Position numbers and translations under genes: made by a program. A stretch of DNA of 33,097 nt from Synechococcales cyanobacterium bin31.maxbin.ball.101 (GTDB taxonomy: Bacteria; Cyanobacteriota; Cyanobacteriia; Leptolyngbyales; Leptolyngbyaceae). Below, piece by piece: positions 1-5,570 of the stretch (position 1 is its first letter; the number at the start of each line of letters is the position of its first letter). The notes beneath the pieces are model-generated. The model ran no database searches, was not told the DNA's origin, and was given only the letters and a program-made list of their open reading frames with translations. The DNA lies in assembly GCA_013298165.1 (NCBI GenBank), contig JAAFJU010000043.1, forward strand, positions 1 through 33,097, written 5' to 3'.

Positions 1-1
1 G

Positions 2-562
2 ATTGGGGACTCTGTGGATGATGTCTGTGGCGTGATTCATTTAAAAGAGTTAGCTGAGCCATTGGTCCAGGGGACATTGATTCTGGATAGCCCCATTCAG
101 CCCTGGATTCGGCCTGCACGCTTTGTTCCGGAGTATACGCCATTGGGTGAGTTGTTGACGTTAATGCAACGATCGCGCCATCACATTGTGGTGGTGGTGG
201 ATGAGTTTGGCAGTACGGCGGGGTTGGTAACGATTCAGGATTTGATTGCGCAGATCATTGGGGAGTCGCCGGAAAATGAAATGGAAACGGTGAATTTAAT
301 TCAACGCATTGATGCTCATACATTCATTGTGCAAGCGCAGTTATCCCTGGAAGAAGTCAACGAAAATCTCCGTCTCGATCTCCCCGCTTTGGATGAATAC
401 CATACGCTCGGGGGCTTGTTGCTCTATCAGTTTCAGCGCATTCCCGGCGAAGGCGAGACCTTACAGTATGGCAATTGTGAAATGACTGTCATTGCAACGA
501 TCGGTCCCCGCCTCGACCAAATTCAAGTCCGACGCCTGGAGCCATTGCCACCAGAGGAGTAG
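2..562 (+). CDS. CorC/TlyC (HlyC)-type CBS-domain protein, C-terminal part
   Basis: The reading frame is open from base 2, so the gene starts outside the window and only its last ~186 codons are present. The visible part begins in the first CBS repeat (GVIHLKEL). It continues through the second CBS repeat, whose signature is HHIVVVVDEFGSTAGLVTIQD. It ends in a CorC_HlyC transporter-associated domain (GGLLLYQFQRIP, then GCEMTVIA-like text reading NCEMTVIATIGPRLDQIQVRRL). Family members carry an N-terminal DUF21 membrane domain, which would lie upstream. They are inner-membrane proteins linked to Mg2+/Co2+ efflux, although 'hemolysin' is the historical annotation. The exact substrate cannot be read from this part. 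The gene converges on the HNH remnant at 609-814. Confidence 0.9.
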   Translation: MGDSVDDVCGVIHLKELAEPLVQGTLILDSPIQPWIRPARFVPEYTPLGELLTLMQRSRHHIVVVVDEFGSTAGLVTIQDLIAQIIGESPENEMETVNLIQRIDAHTFIVQAQLSLEEVNENLRLDLPALDEYHTLGGLLLYQFQRIPGEGETLQYGNCEMTVIATIGPRLDQIQVRRLEPLPPEE

Positions 563-608
563 AAATCATCTTTCCATTGTGCTGACGCCTGGGTAGAGCG
601 ATCGAATT

Positions 609-814
609 TTAATCTTGAGGTGGATGTTGACCGACACGATTCCATAGTTTGCGAAGATTCTTTAGAGCGGGGCGGTTCATGGTGAGTGCTGCAATCGTTG
701 CTCGACCGGATGCCGTGAGTCCATGAGTGCTTCGGCAGTTTGACAATAGGCACAGCGGTTTTTGAATTGCGATCGAATCTGTCGTTGAAGTTTGACTGGA
801 ATGTATGGACTCAC
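609..814 (-). pseudogene. HNH endonuclease with internal deletion and frameshift
   Basis: Reading down the minus strand from a GTG at 814-812, the first ~32 codons give VSPYIPVKLQRQIRSQFKN followed by RCAYCQTAEALM. This is the start of a small cyanobacterial HNH endonuclease family, including the first Cys-x-x-Cys pair. At about 717-720 the frame breaks. In another frame the text resumes as GLTASGRATIAALTMNRP and then ALKNLRKLWNRVGQHPPQD, ending in TAA at 609. That is the C-terminus of the same family as I recall it. The central part with the HNH catalytic histidines (about 60 residues by my memory of the family) is missing. The GTG start overlaps the stop of the upstream gene (GTGA), so the pair was translationally coupled. 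The pseudogene call is strong; the loss of activity is inferred. Confidence 0.82.
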
Positions 815-1134
815 GCGGCGCTCGCCTGATTGAAGTACTGAAGGGTATATTGAGCGCGGGCTTTCAGAATATTAAGTTGGTCGAGTTGATCAAGAAGCCG
901 ATCGAGGGTTTCGAGTTCTTCTGTGGAGAGTTGGTTCTCGGTGTTGCGTGCGAGGAGATCGCTGAGTTTGTCTTGTTCTGCGGGGGCGATCGCAATCTGT
1001 GCAAGGGCTTGCAGTTCGGCGGGGCTGACGTTGGTGAGAAGGTCTTCGTCTTCGAGACCATCTAGAAATTGCTGCTGCTTTTGGCGTGGCAGAATTTGGA
1101 GTTTGTTGACGATCGTTTGGCTCAGGGAAGTCAT
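811..1134 (-). CDS. 107-residue partner of the HNH gene, hypothetical
   Basis: This is a small acidic, helical, leucine-rich protein without signal peptide or membrane segment. The C-terminal half (LLARNTENQLSTEELETLDR, then LLDQLDQLNILKARA) resembles a cyanobacterial family that I recall being encoded just before HNH endonucleases. Its stop codon overlaps the GTG start of the broken HNH gene, which supports a two-gene module. An antitoxin-like or immunity-like role would fit the arrangement, but nothing in the sequence proves it. The start is the ATG at 1134; no clear Shine-Dalgarno sequence precedes it. The gene is intact although its partner is not. Confidence 0.7.
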   Translation of the reverse strand: MTSLSQTIVNKLQILPRQKQQQFLDGLEDEDLLTNVSPAELQALAQIAIAPAEQDKLSDLLARNTENQLSTEELETLDRLLDQLDQLNILKARAQYTLQYFNQASAA

Positions 1135-1267
1135 AAGTGGATGGAGTGATGACTTGAGGTGACTGGGTTTATTCTAGCGGATCTGGCAAGGGTAGGACGA
1201 TCGGGAGATGAGAGTTACTTTTGTCGCGATCGGAGTTGCAATGCAGCGTCCGATCGCTCCATTCAGT

Positions 1268-1477
1268 CTAGACGTACCATTTGGTCATAACGGATAGAAA
1301 TTGACCCGGTTCGTCTGGTTTGGATTGGATCTTGCTCCAGTCGGCATGGTCGCAGAAGTGGAGAGTGCAGAGGTGGTCGATTGTTGGTTGGAGTCGATCG
1401 CGGGGACCCATGACGAGAATGCGCACGGGTGCGGCAGTGAACGCACGATCGCTACTGAGAGGTCTGGATATATTCAT
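1268..1477 (-). CDS. small conserved-looking hypothetical protein, 69 residues
   Basis: The encoded peptide has a hydrophobic strand-like segment (APVRILVMGPRDRL) followed by a helix and HLCTLHFCDHADWSKI, and it ends in FLSVMTKWYV. This looks like a compact alpha/beta protein rather than random translation. It resembles short cyanobacterial hypothetical proteins with a VLVMGP...DWS...GEVMTILT layout, but I cannot name the family. No membrane segment or signal peptide is visible. It stands alone between two small modules, with more than 100 bases of non-coding DNA on either side. Its function is unknown. Confidence 0.55.
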   Translation of the reverse strand: MNISRPLSSDRAFTAAPVRILVMGPRDRLQPTIDHLCTLHFCDHADWSKIQSKPDEPGQFLSVMTKWYV

Positions 1478-1594
1478 TAGATTTTGTTGAAAATCTGTGG
1501 CGTTGACCGATGCTTGTATCTGAGCAACGATCCTGATTAGAGGACGATCGGCTTTCCATGGCGCTGACGGATGGGCAGGTCGGGCAAATCGATC

Positions 1595-1972
1595 TTACTC
1601 ACTGAGTAGAGACGAAATAGTGACAGTGCCACCAACGATCGTATCCATCTGATATCGGTATCCCTTGAGCAAACTCATTCCAACTAATGGCGTTGTTTCT
1701 GCGGCATTGATTTCAATTCGTCGCCGCTGTCCATCCCAAATCACAACTCCGGTATAGATATCGAAAGCACACAGACTTCCATCCCCGAGAAAACCTTCTT
1801 CGCTACCGTAATAACGCAAACCCAGTTCATGAATGGTTTCAAGTGGAAGGCTGAGGAATCCAGTAAATCCAGTATCTACGATCGCGTCTAGGGCTGTTCT
1901 TTTGTCTTCAGCGTTGCCAACGACAAGACGAAGGGTCGCTTCATAGCGTTCATCAATCTTTCCAAAAATCAT
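1595..1972 (-). CDS. clan AA (retropepsin-like) aspartic protease
   Basis: This 125-residue protein carries the Asp-Thr-Gly catalytic triad of retropepsin-like proteases at residues 33-35, inside AIVDTGFTGFLSLP. The second hydrophobic motif, PLVGMSLLKGYRYQMD, lies near residues 94-110. The length and layout match the single-domain cyanobacterial 'clan AA aspartic protease' family, which must dimerise because each chain provides one catalytic Asp. There is no signal peptide, so it should be cytoplasmic. It starts six bases after the stop of the 88-residue gene upstream, so the two are almost certainly co-transcribed. Substrate and role are unknown. Confidence 0.85.
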   Translation of the reverse strand: MIFGKIDERYEATLRLVVGNAEDKRTALDAIVDTGFTGFLSLPLETIHELGLRYYGSEEGFLGDGSLCAFDIYTGVVIWDGQRRRIEINAAETTPLVGMSLLKGYRYQMDTIVGGTVTISSLLSE

Positions 1973-1978
1973 AGAAGC

Positions 1979-2245
1979 TTAAAGTAGACGACCAATTCCA
2001 AAGCGATGTACGGCACGATGGCCAATCCGAATACGCCAGATCACGGCATCGGGATGATGTTCAAGAAGTCGATCGGAGGCTGTCATCGTGTCTTCAGCAA
2101 TTTCAAAGGCTCCACTTTCGATGTCTATGGCGATAATTTTGCCGTGGTTATTTGCTTCGACTTGCGATCGGAGTTGGGTTTCGTAAAGGGTATTGCCACG
2201 TTGGGCAGTTTCTTCTTTGGTGTAAGGAGGATATTGAACTGTCAT
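1979..2245 (-). CDS. 88-residue partner of the clan AA protease, hypothetical
   Basis: The protein reads YPPYTKEETAQRGNTLYE near the start, then HGKIIAIDIESGAFEIAEDT, and ends in VIWRIRIGHRAVHRFG. I recognise this layout from a widespread cyanobacterial hypothetical family usually followed by a clan AA aspartic protease. It has no catalytic motif that I can see. The gene ends six bases before the protease start. The pairing of a small helical protein with a small enzyme resembles toxin-antitoxin architecture, but this is inference from layout. The ATG at 2245 lacks a clear Shine-Dalgarno sequence. Confidence 0.78.
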   Translation of the reverse strand: MTVQYPPYTKEETAQRGNTLYETQLRSQVEANNHGKIIAIDIESGAFEIAEDTMTASDRLLEHHPDAVIWRIRIGHRAVHRFGIGRLL

Positions 2246-2305
2246 GGGATTGACCTCGCTTTGACTGGTTCTATCTTAGCCGATCGGCGGGATAGGGTGG
2301 GGTGG

Positions 2306-3304
2306 TCAACAAGAGACTGATAAGCTAGGTCGAAAAGATGATGATTCAATCGAAGTATCGTCTATCCATTTCTCAGGTGTAGGCTTATACCACCAATATT
2401 CTAGAATCTCTTGACTAACATAGTTAGTAAGGTCTAAATCTGGCCATATGTGCAATTTTTCTATACAGCCAACTTCATTTGCTGCTGATTCAAGTTCAGC
2501 CCACTGTTTTATAAAAGATTCAGCCCAATGCTTCTGTTCTGTTATTGAATGCACAAAGTCTAATCCAGCAGCTAACATTCGCTTACCATTAGTTCCACGC
2601 GCATTGATAGGCTCCCAAAAAACCACTTCAGGATTCACCTCTAGAATCTTTTCAAAGTGCTTCTTAAAGTTCACTCTTTTCATTTGCGGCGGAGTCGGTG
2701 CCATTGCAATATAAATTCGACAACCAGCTTTCCGTCCCTCTAACACAGCTTTGTATCTAACACTAGGTGGAGGTGCTTGAGGCTCAATCTGCCTACTAAG
2801 ATCATCATCTAAATACGGAATGCTCATACCGACAGTGACATTTGGATGGACTAAAATATCCAAATCTTGTAACCACAACGGACTCCGAGTGAGAATTCTT
2901 ACTCGCCGACCATACTCCAATAGGACCTTTATAGATTCTCTAGTTATGGATGCAACTTCTCTATTTTGGTAAGGATCTGTTCCTGAACAGAGAAGAACAA
3001 CTCCTTTTCCTGATGGGGTTGTTCTCCAAGAACGCTGGCGGCTGAGCTTATCCCGCAATTTATGAGGTATACCTTCTCTAATGAACAAATATTTTCCCCA
3101 ATCCATTTGAGGACTAGTAACACCTCTCTGAATTAATTCTGCTTGTTTAGTCCGAATAGCAGGAGTGGATGGTACGTAACAGAAAGTGCATCCATGTAAG
3201 CAACCAGATGCAACATTTATCACATAATCACATAGCCCTTTTTTGCTGAGAGCACTCTGTTGTAATGGACTGACTATGGTTTCGTACCCTTTCGTAATAG
3301 ACAT
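2306..3304 (-). CDS. radical SAM protein, spore photoproduct lyase (SplB)-like family
   Basis: This 332-residue protein has a CX3CX2C cluster (C35, C39, C42 in GCLHGCTFCYVPS) that binds the radical SAM 4Fe-4S cluster. Later segments fit a partial TIM barrel: GKGVVLLCSGTDPYQ, RVRILTRSPLWLQD and HPNVTVGMSIPYLD. This layout matches SPL-family radical SAM proteins, which generate 5'-deoxyadenosyl radicals and often act on nucleic acid. A role in repairing spore photoproduct is not expected in a cyanobacterium. It starts 37 bases after the TcmP gene and is surely in the same operon. The DNA is AT-richer than its neighbours and free of CGATCG sites, which suggests transfer. The reaction and substrate are unknown. 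Confidence 0.85.
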   Translation of the reverse strand: MSITKGYETIVSPLQQSALSKKGLCDYVINVASGCLHGCTFCYVPSTPAIRTKQAELIQRGVTSPQMDWGKYLFIREGIPHKLRDKLSRQRSWRTTPSGKGVVLLCSGTDPYQNREVASITRESIKVLLEYGRRVRILTRSPLWLQDLDILVHPNVTVGMSIPYLDDDLSRQIEPQAPPPSVRYKAVLEGRKAGCRIYIAMAPTPPQMKRVNFKKHFEKILEVNPEVVFWEPINARGTNGKRMLAAGLDFVHSITEQKHWAESFIKQWAELESAANEVGCIEKLHIWPDLDLTNYVSQEILEYWWYKPTPEKWIDDTSIESSSFRPSLSVSC

Positions 3305-3341
3305 ACCTCAACTCTCCCTTTGTAGAATAGACAGTAACTGC

Positions 3342-4613
3342 TCAAGGAATCTTTTTCACGTCAAAGACAAAGAGTTGTTTGTGTTTTGCTCGTCTAATTA
3401 TATCCTGGCGCTGTAGAGTTATTTTCTTTCCTTGAATAACTTGACCTTTTCGCTCCACTTCAATTTCAGATTCATATCTTAATTGATTCAGGTACTTCAT
3501 ATAATGTCTCTTGCTTGCAGGATTTTGCTCCATAGTCAACTCTGATATTTGCCTAAATGTTACACCATCTGGGTTGTCATTAACAATTTTTCCAACATCA
3601 CGGCTTAGATTATTGATGCAAAATTCTTCGCTACTTTGGGTGATATCAAACTTCAGAGATATCTGTCCCTCTTCATAGTAATCAGATGACTTGAAACCAT
3701 AACCATAAATTTCAAAATAGTACTGATAATCTAAAGTATTTTCTTTCCAAAAACTATCCTTGACAACTTCTAGTGCAGTCAAATTACCTGACATATGCAT
3801 CAAATAATACAAGACTCTCACATTACCTTTTGCGATTAAAGAAAAAGTAAAGACGTACTTAGCATTACCTTTTTCTCTAAATAAACGCATTGATTCATTT
3901 CGCAAATAGCATTGTTCGCCAATTGTCCCCATTTTGCTCGAATCGGCTTTCTCATAATATCCATCTGCTTCTAAAATATTCTGAAAGCTGGACTTCTGTG
4001 AATCATGGCGTTGAGCAATAAACCTCTCGATAAAATCAATCATATAGGTGTATATAATCTCAGACCCAGGAATAGAATTGATTTTTCTAATTGTACTCAT
4101 AGATACTTGAGTCCAACCAAATGGATCTAGTAAGAAGAATGAATGACCTTTTTTTAGACTGACTGAGAAAATAATCGAATTAGCTAAATGTTCAAATTCA
4201 CCGTGAAAAAATTCACATTGCTCTGAATTAGCGATCATATCTAATCCTGCTTTGGGTAGAGCGTAATTTTGCAGACAGTCTAAATGCTCCTTGTTACTAT
4301 CAGAAAAGATGTATTTAACATTTAAAGGATAGGCTCTCTTTGATCTAAGTCTGCCAGCCTCTACTGCTCTAATAATTCTGATTGGTGATCCTTCCCATTC
4401 TTGATTGGAATCCTCTGGGTCTCTGTACATTCCACCACCACAGAAAGCATCAACAAACGTGAATTCTGTCACCCCATAACGACCTTTTCCGTAAAGCGTG
4501 AAGATGAGATTTTCAATATATTCCTCTAAAATCTTGTGTTTTGCCTTTGTATGAGGCTCGACTGCAGGTAGATCACTTCCATCGAAGCTCCATATTGCTT
4601 GATTTTTTCCCAT
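3342..4613 (-). CDS. tcmP: three-Cys-motif partner protein TcmP
   Basis: I recognise the TcmP family from its N-terminal half. FVDAFCGGGMY (residues 53-63) resembles the SAM-binding loop of class I methyltransferases. FSDSN (103-107) and LLDPFGW (161-167) follow in the right order, the last resembling the catalytic DPPY/DPFG loop. The C-terminal third (NPDGVTFRQISELTMEQNPA onward) looks like a winged helix. TcmP proteins are named for being encoded beside a three-cysteine radical SAM-like protein, and that is exactly the gene downstream here. I use the ATG at 4613, preceded by GGAG six bases upstream, rather than the in-frame TTG at 4625. Length is 423 residues. A nucleic-acid methyltransferase role is inference; the biological function is undescribed as far as I know. 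Confidence 0.85.
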   Translation of the reverse strand: MGKNQAIWSFDGSDLPAVEPHTKAKHKILEEYIENLIFTLYGKGRYGVTEFTFVDAFCGGGMYRDPEDSNQEWEGSPIRIIRAVEAGRLRSKRAYPLNVKYIFSDSNKEHLDCLQNYALPKAGLDMIANSEQCEFFHGEFEHLANSIIFSVSLKKGHSFFLLDPFGWTQVSMSTIRKINSIPGSEIIYTYMIDFIERFIAQRHDSQKSSFQNILEADGYYEKADSSKMGTIGEQCYLRNESMRLFREKGNAKYVFTFSLIAKGNVRVLYYLMHMSGNLTALEVVKDSFWKENTLDYQYYFEIYGYGFKSSDYYEEGQISLKFDITQSSEEFCINNLSRDVGKIVNDNPDGVTFRQISELTMEQNPASKRHYMKYLNQLRYESEIEVERKGQVIQGKKITLQRQDIIRRAKHKQLFVFDVKKIP

Positions 4614-4659
4614 AAATATCTCCAAGTAGAAACTAAATGTTTACATCTCACCGACATTT

Positions 4660-4688
4660 ATTCTAGTACCTGCGTACTCAATACGCAA
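4660..4688 (-). promoter_or_regulatory. candidate sigma70-type promoter of the tcmP/radical SAM operon
   Basis: On the minus strand, TTGCGT (4688-4683) and TAGAAT (4665-4660) are separated by exactly 17 bases. The -10 box matches TATAAT at five of six positions. Transcription would start near 4653, leaving a leader of about 40 bases before the ATG at 4613. The spacing and position are good, but the promoter is predicted by eye only. Confidence 0.5.
4671..4687. promoter_or_regulatory. palindrome overlapping the -35 box, candidate operator
   Basis: TGCGTA-CTCAA-TACGCA is a perfect 6-bp inverted repeat with a 5-bp centre. It covers most of the -35 hexamer and the spacer of the promoter proposed for tcmP. 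A repressor bound here would block RNA polymerase. No obvious regulator gene is encoded in the operon, so the binding protein could be TcmP itself through its winged helix or a factor elsewhere. The regulatory role is inferred from position. Confidence 0.45.
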
Positions 4689-4939
4689 ATAAAATCTATG
4701 TGTTACTTTATACGAAATCTTTTGAGAAAGCCTAGTTAGGATATTAGTTACATTGGAACGTCTACCCACTAGGGACAAAGTTAGATGGAGAATTAATCTC
4801 AACTCAAGATCTAATGACCTTTATCACAACAATAATCCCCCTTCACTCAAGTTCAGCCGGAGTCAACCCAAGATCGATCGTCCCACCATCCATCTCCCCG
4901 TAGTACGATCGCAATCACCCAAACGATCGCATCCCAACC
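4689..4939. other. non-coding DNA upstream of the tcmP promoter
   Basis: No convincing gene is seen between the tcmP promoter and the 68-residue gene at 4940. The first part is AT-rich like the tcmP operon. From about 4860 the normal base composition and the CGATCG sites return, so the right edge of the transferred segment probably falls near 4740-4860. I see no insertion-sequence ends or tRNA fragment at this edge. Confidence 0.4.
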
Positions 4940-5146
4940 ATGACAAATCCCACACTCGAAAGACTATCTGCCACCGACGCCCAAGCCATTCTCGATCGCC
5001 TCCCCACCCGCATCCAAACCGCACTGATCGATCGAGCCACTGAAATCAAATATCCGGTCGAAATGGTCGTTGAAATGGCGATCGCTAGCTTCCTCGATTC
5101 AGAAGCCTTAGGCTTTGTCGATTGCAAACCCGGACGAGGGCAATAA
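4940..5146 (+). CDS. small hypothetical protein, 68 residues
   Basis: The protein reads as helices: LSATDAQAILDRLPTRIQTA, then LIDRATEIKYPVEMVVEMAI, and it ends in ASFLDSEALGFVDCKPGRGQ. The segment spacing (a helix, 'YPVEMVVEMAIASFLD', then a glycine-rich tail) resembles short DNA-binding or antitoxin-like proteins, but I cannot assign a family. Codon use and HIP1 sites match the host genome, so it is probably native. No partner gene is adjacent on the same strand; the gene converges on the HigA-like antidote gene. The start is the ATG at 4940. Confidence 0.6.
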   Translation: MTNPTLERLSATDAQAILDRLPTRIQTALIDRATEIKYPVEMVVEMAIASFLDSEALGFVDCKPGRGQ

Positions 5147-5153
5147 ACTAACA

Positions 5154-5450
5154 TTAGGCAACCAGTCGTTCTTCCTCGCTCACCACCGACAATCGCAAAC
5201 CCAAATCATTCAACAGTTTTGCAAAGTCAACTAAACTCGGGGGTTCAGACTGAGCAAGAATCCGATCGACCCGTTCCCAACTTAAGTCTCGAACACCATT
5301 TTGTCGCTGTGCCTCAACCACATTTTTAAGTGCCAGCATAATGTGCTGTGGATCAGCCTCCTCCAACACTGCCTCAATGTAGGCAGAAGCTTCGAGCGGA
5401 TCCCGAAGCGACTCAACCAAAAATGAATGATAGGACTTACTTTTAGTCAT
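5154..5450 (-). CDS. HigA-family addiction-module antidote protein
   Basis: This 98-residue protein has the layout of the 'putative addiction module antidote' family. An N-terminal segment (SLRDPLEASAYIEAVLEEAD) is followed by a helix-turn-helix region (DLSWERVDRILAQSEPPSLV) and a hydrophobic end (LLNDLGLRLSVV). Members normally neutralise a RelE/HigB-type toxin encoded just upstream in the same operon and bind DNA to repress the promoter. Here the upstream toxin is reduced to its last ~32 codons (5454-5552), three bases before this ATG, so the antidote appears to be an orphan. It may persist as a regulator or an anti-addiction gene. The start is the ATG at 5450. Confidence 0.8.
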   Translation of the reverse strand: MTKSKSYHSFLVESLRDPLEASAYIEAVLEEADPQHIMLALKNVVEAQRQNGVRDLSWERVDRILAQSEPPSLVDFAKLLNDLGLRLSVVSEEERLVA

Positions 5451-5453
5451 AAA

Positions 5454-5552
5454 TCACCTCTTCTGAAACTCATCCCAATATTGTTTTGCAGTTAGAATAT
5501 CGCGTGCCTGACTACTTTTATCACTGCCACATAGGGTAAAATCCGCTGACAA
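5454..5552 (-). pseudogene. C-terminal remnant of a RelE/HigB-type toxin
   Basis: Between the photolyase stop and the antidote start, one minus-strand frame reads LSADFTLCGSDKSSQARDIL followed by TAKQYWDEFQKR and a TGA at 5456-5454. The segment LCGSDKSSQARDI...AKQYW is the typical C-terminal end of RelE-family toxins paired with HigA-like antidotes (LLCGGDKSSQ...DI..AK.YW). A TAG at 5555-5553 closes the frame upstream, and no N-terminal toxin sequence is seen. The rest of the toxin was lost, apparently at the junction with the photolyase gene. The identity rests on motif recognition. Confidence 0.75.
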
Positions 5553-5570
5553 CTACGTAGACAAATCAGG

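Noticed and set aside
523-753. Minus-strand 76-codon open frame
   Set aside because: It uses a third frame across the HNH remnant. The HNH text is read in the two other frames, so this is a by-product of the frameshift.
4753-5043. Plus-strand open frame upstream of and overlapping the 68-residue gene
   Set aside because: The translation is dominated by Ser/Arg/His/Pro and has no fold-like pattern; the frame at 4940-5146 is far more protein-like.
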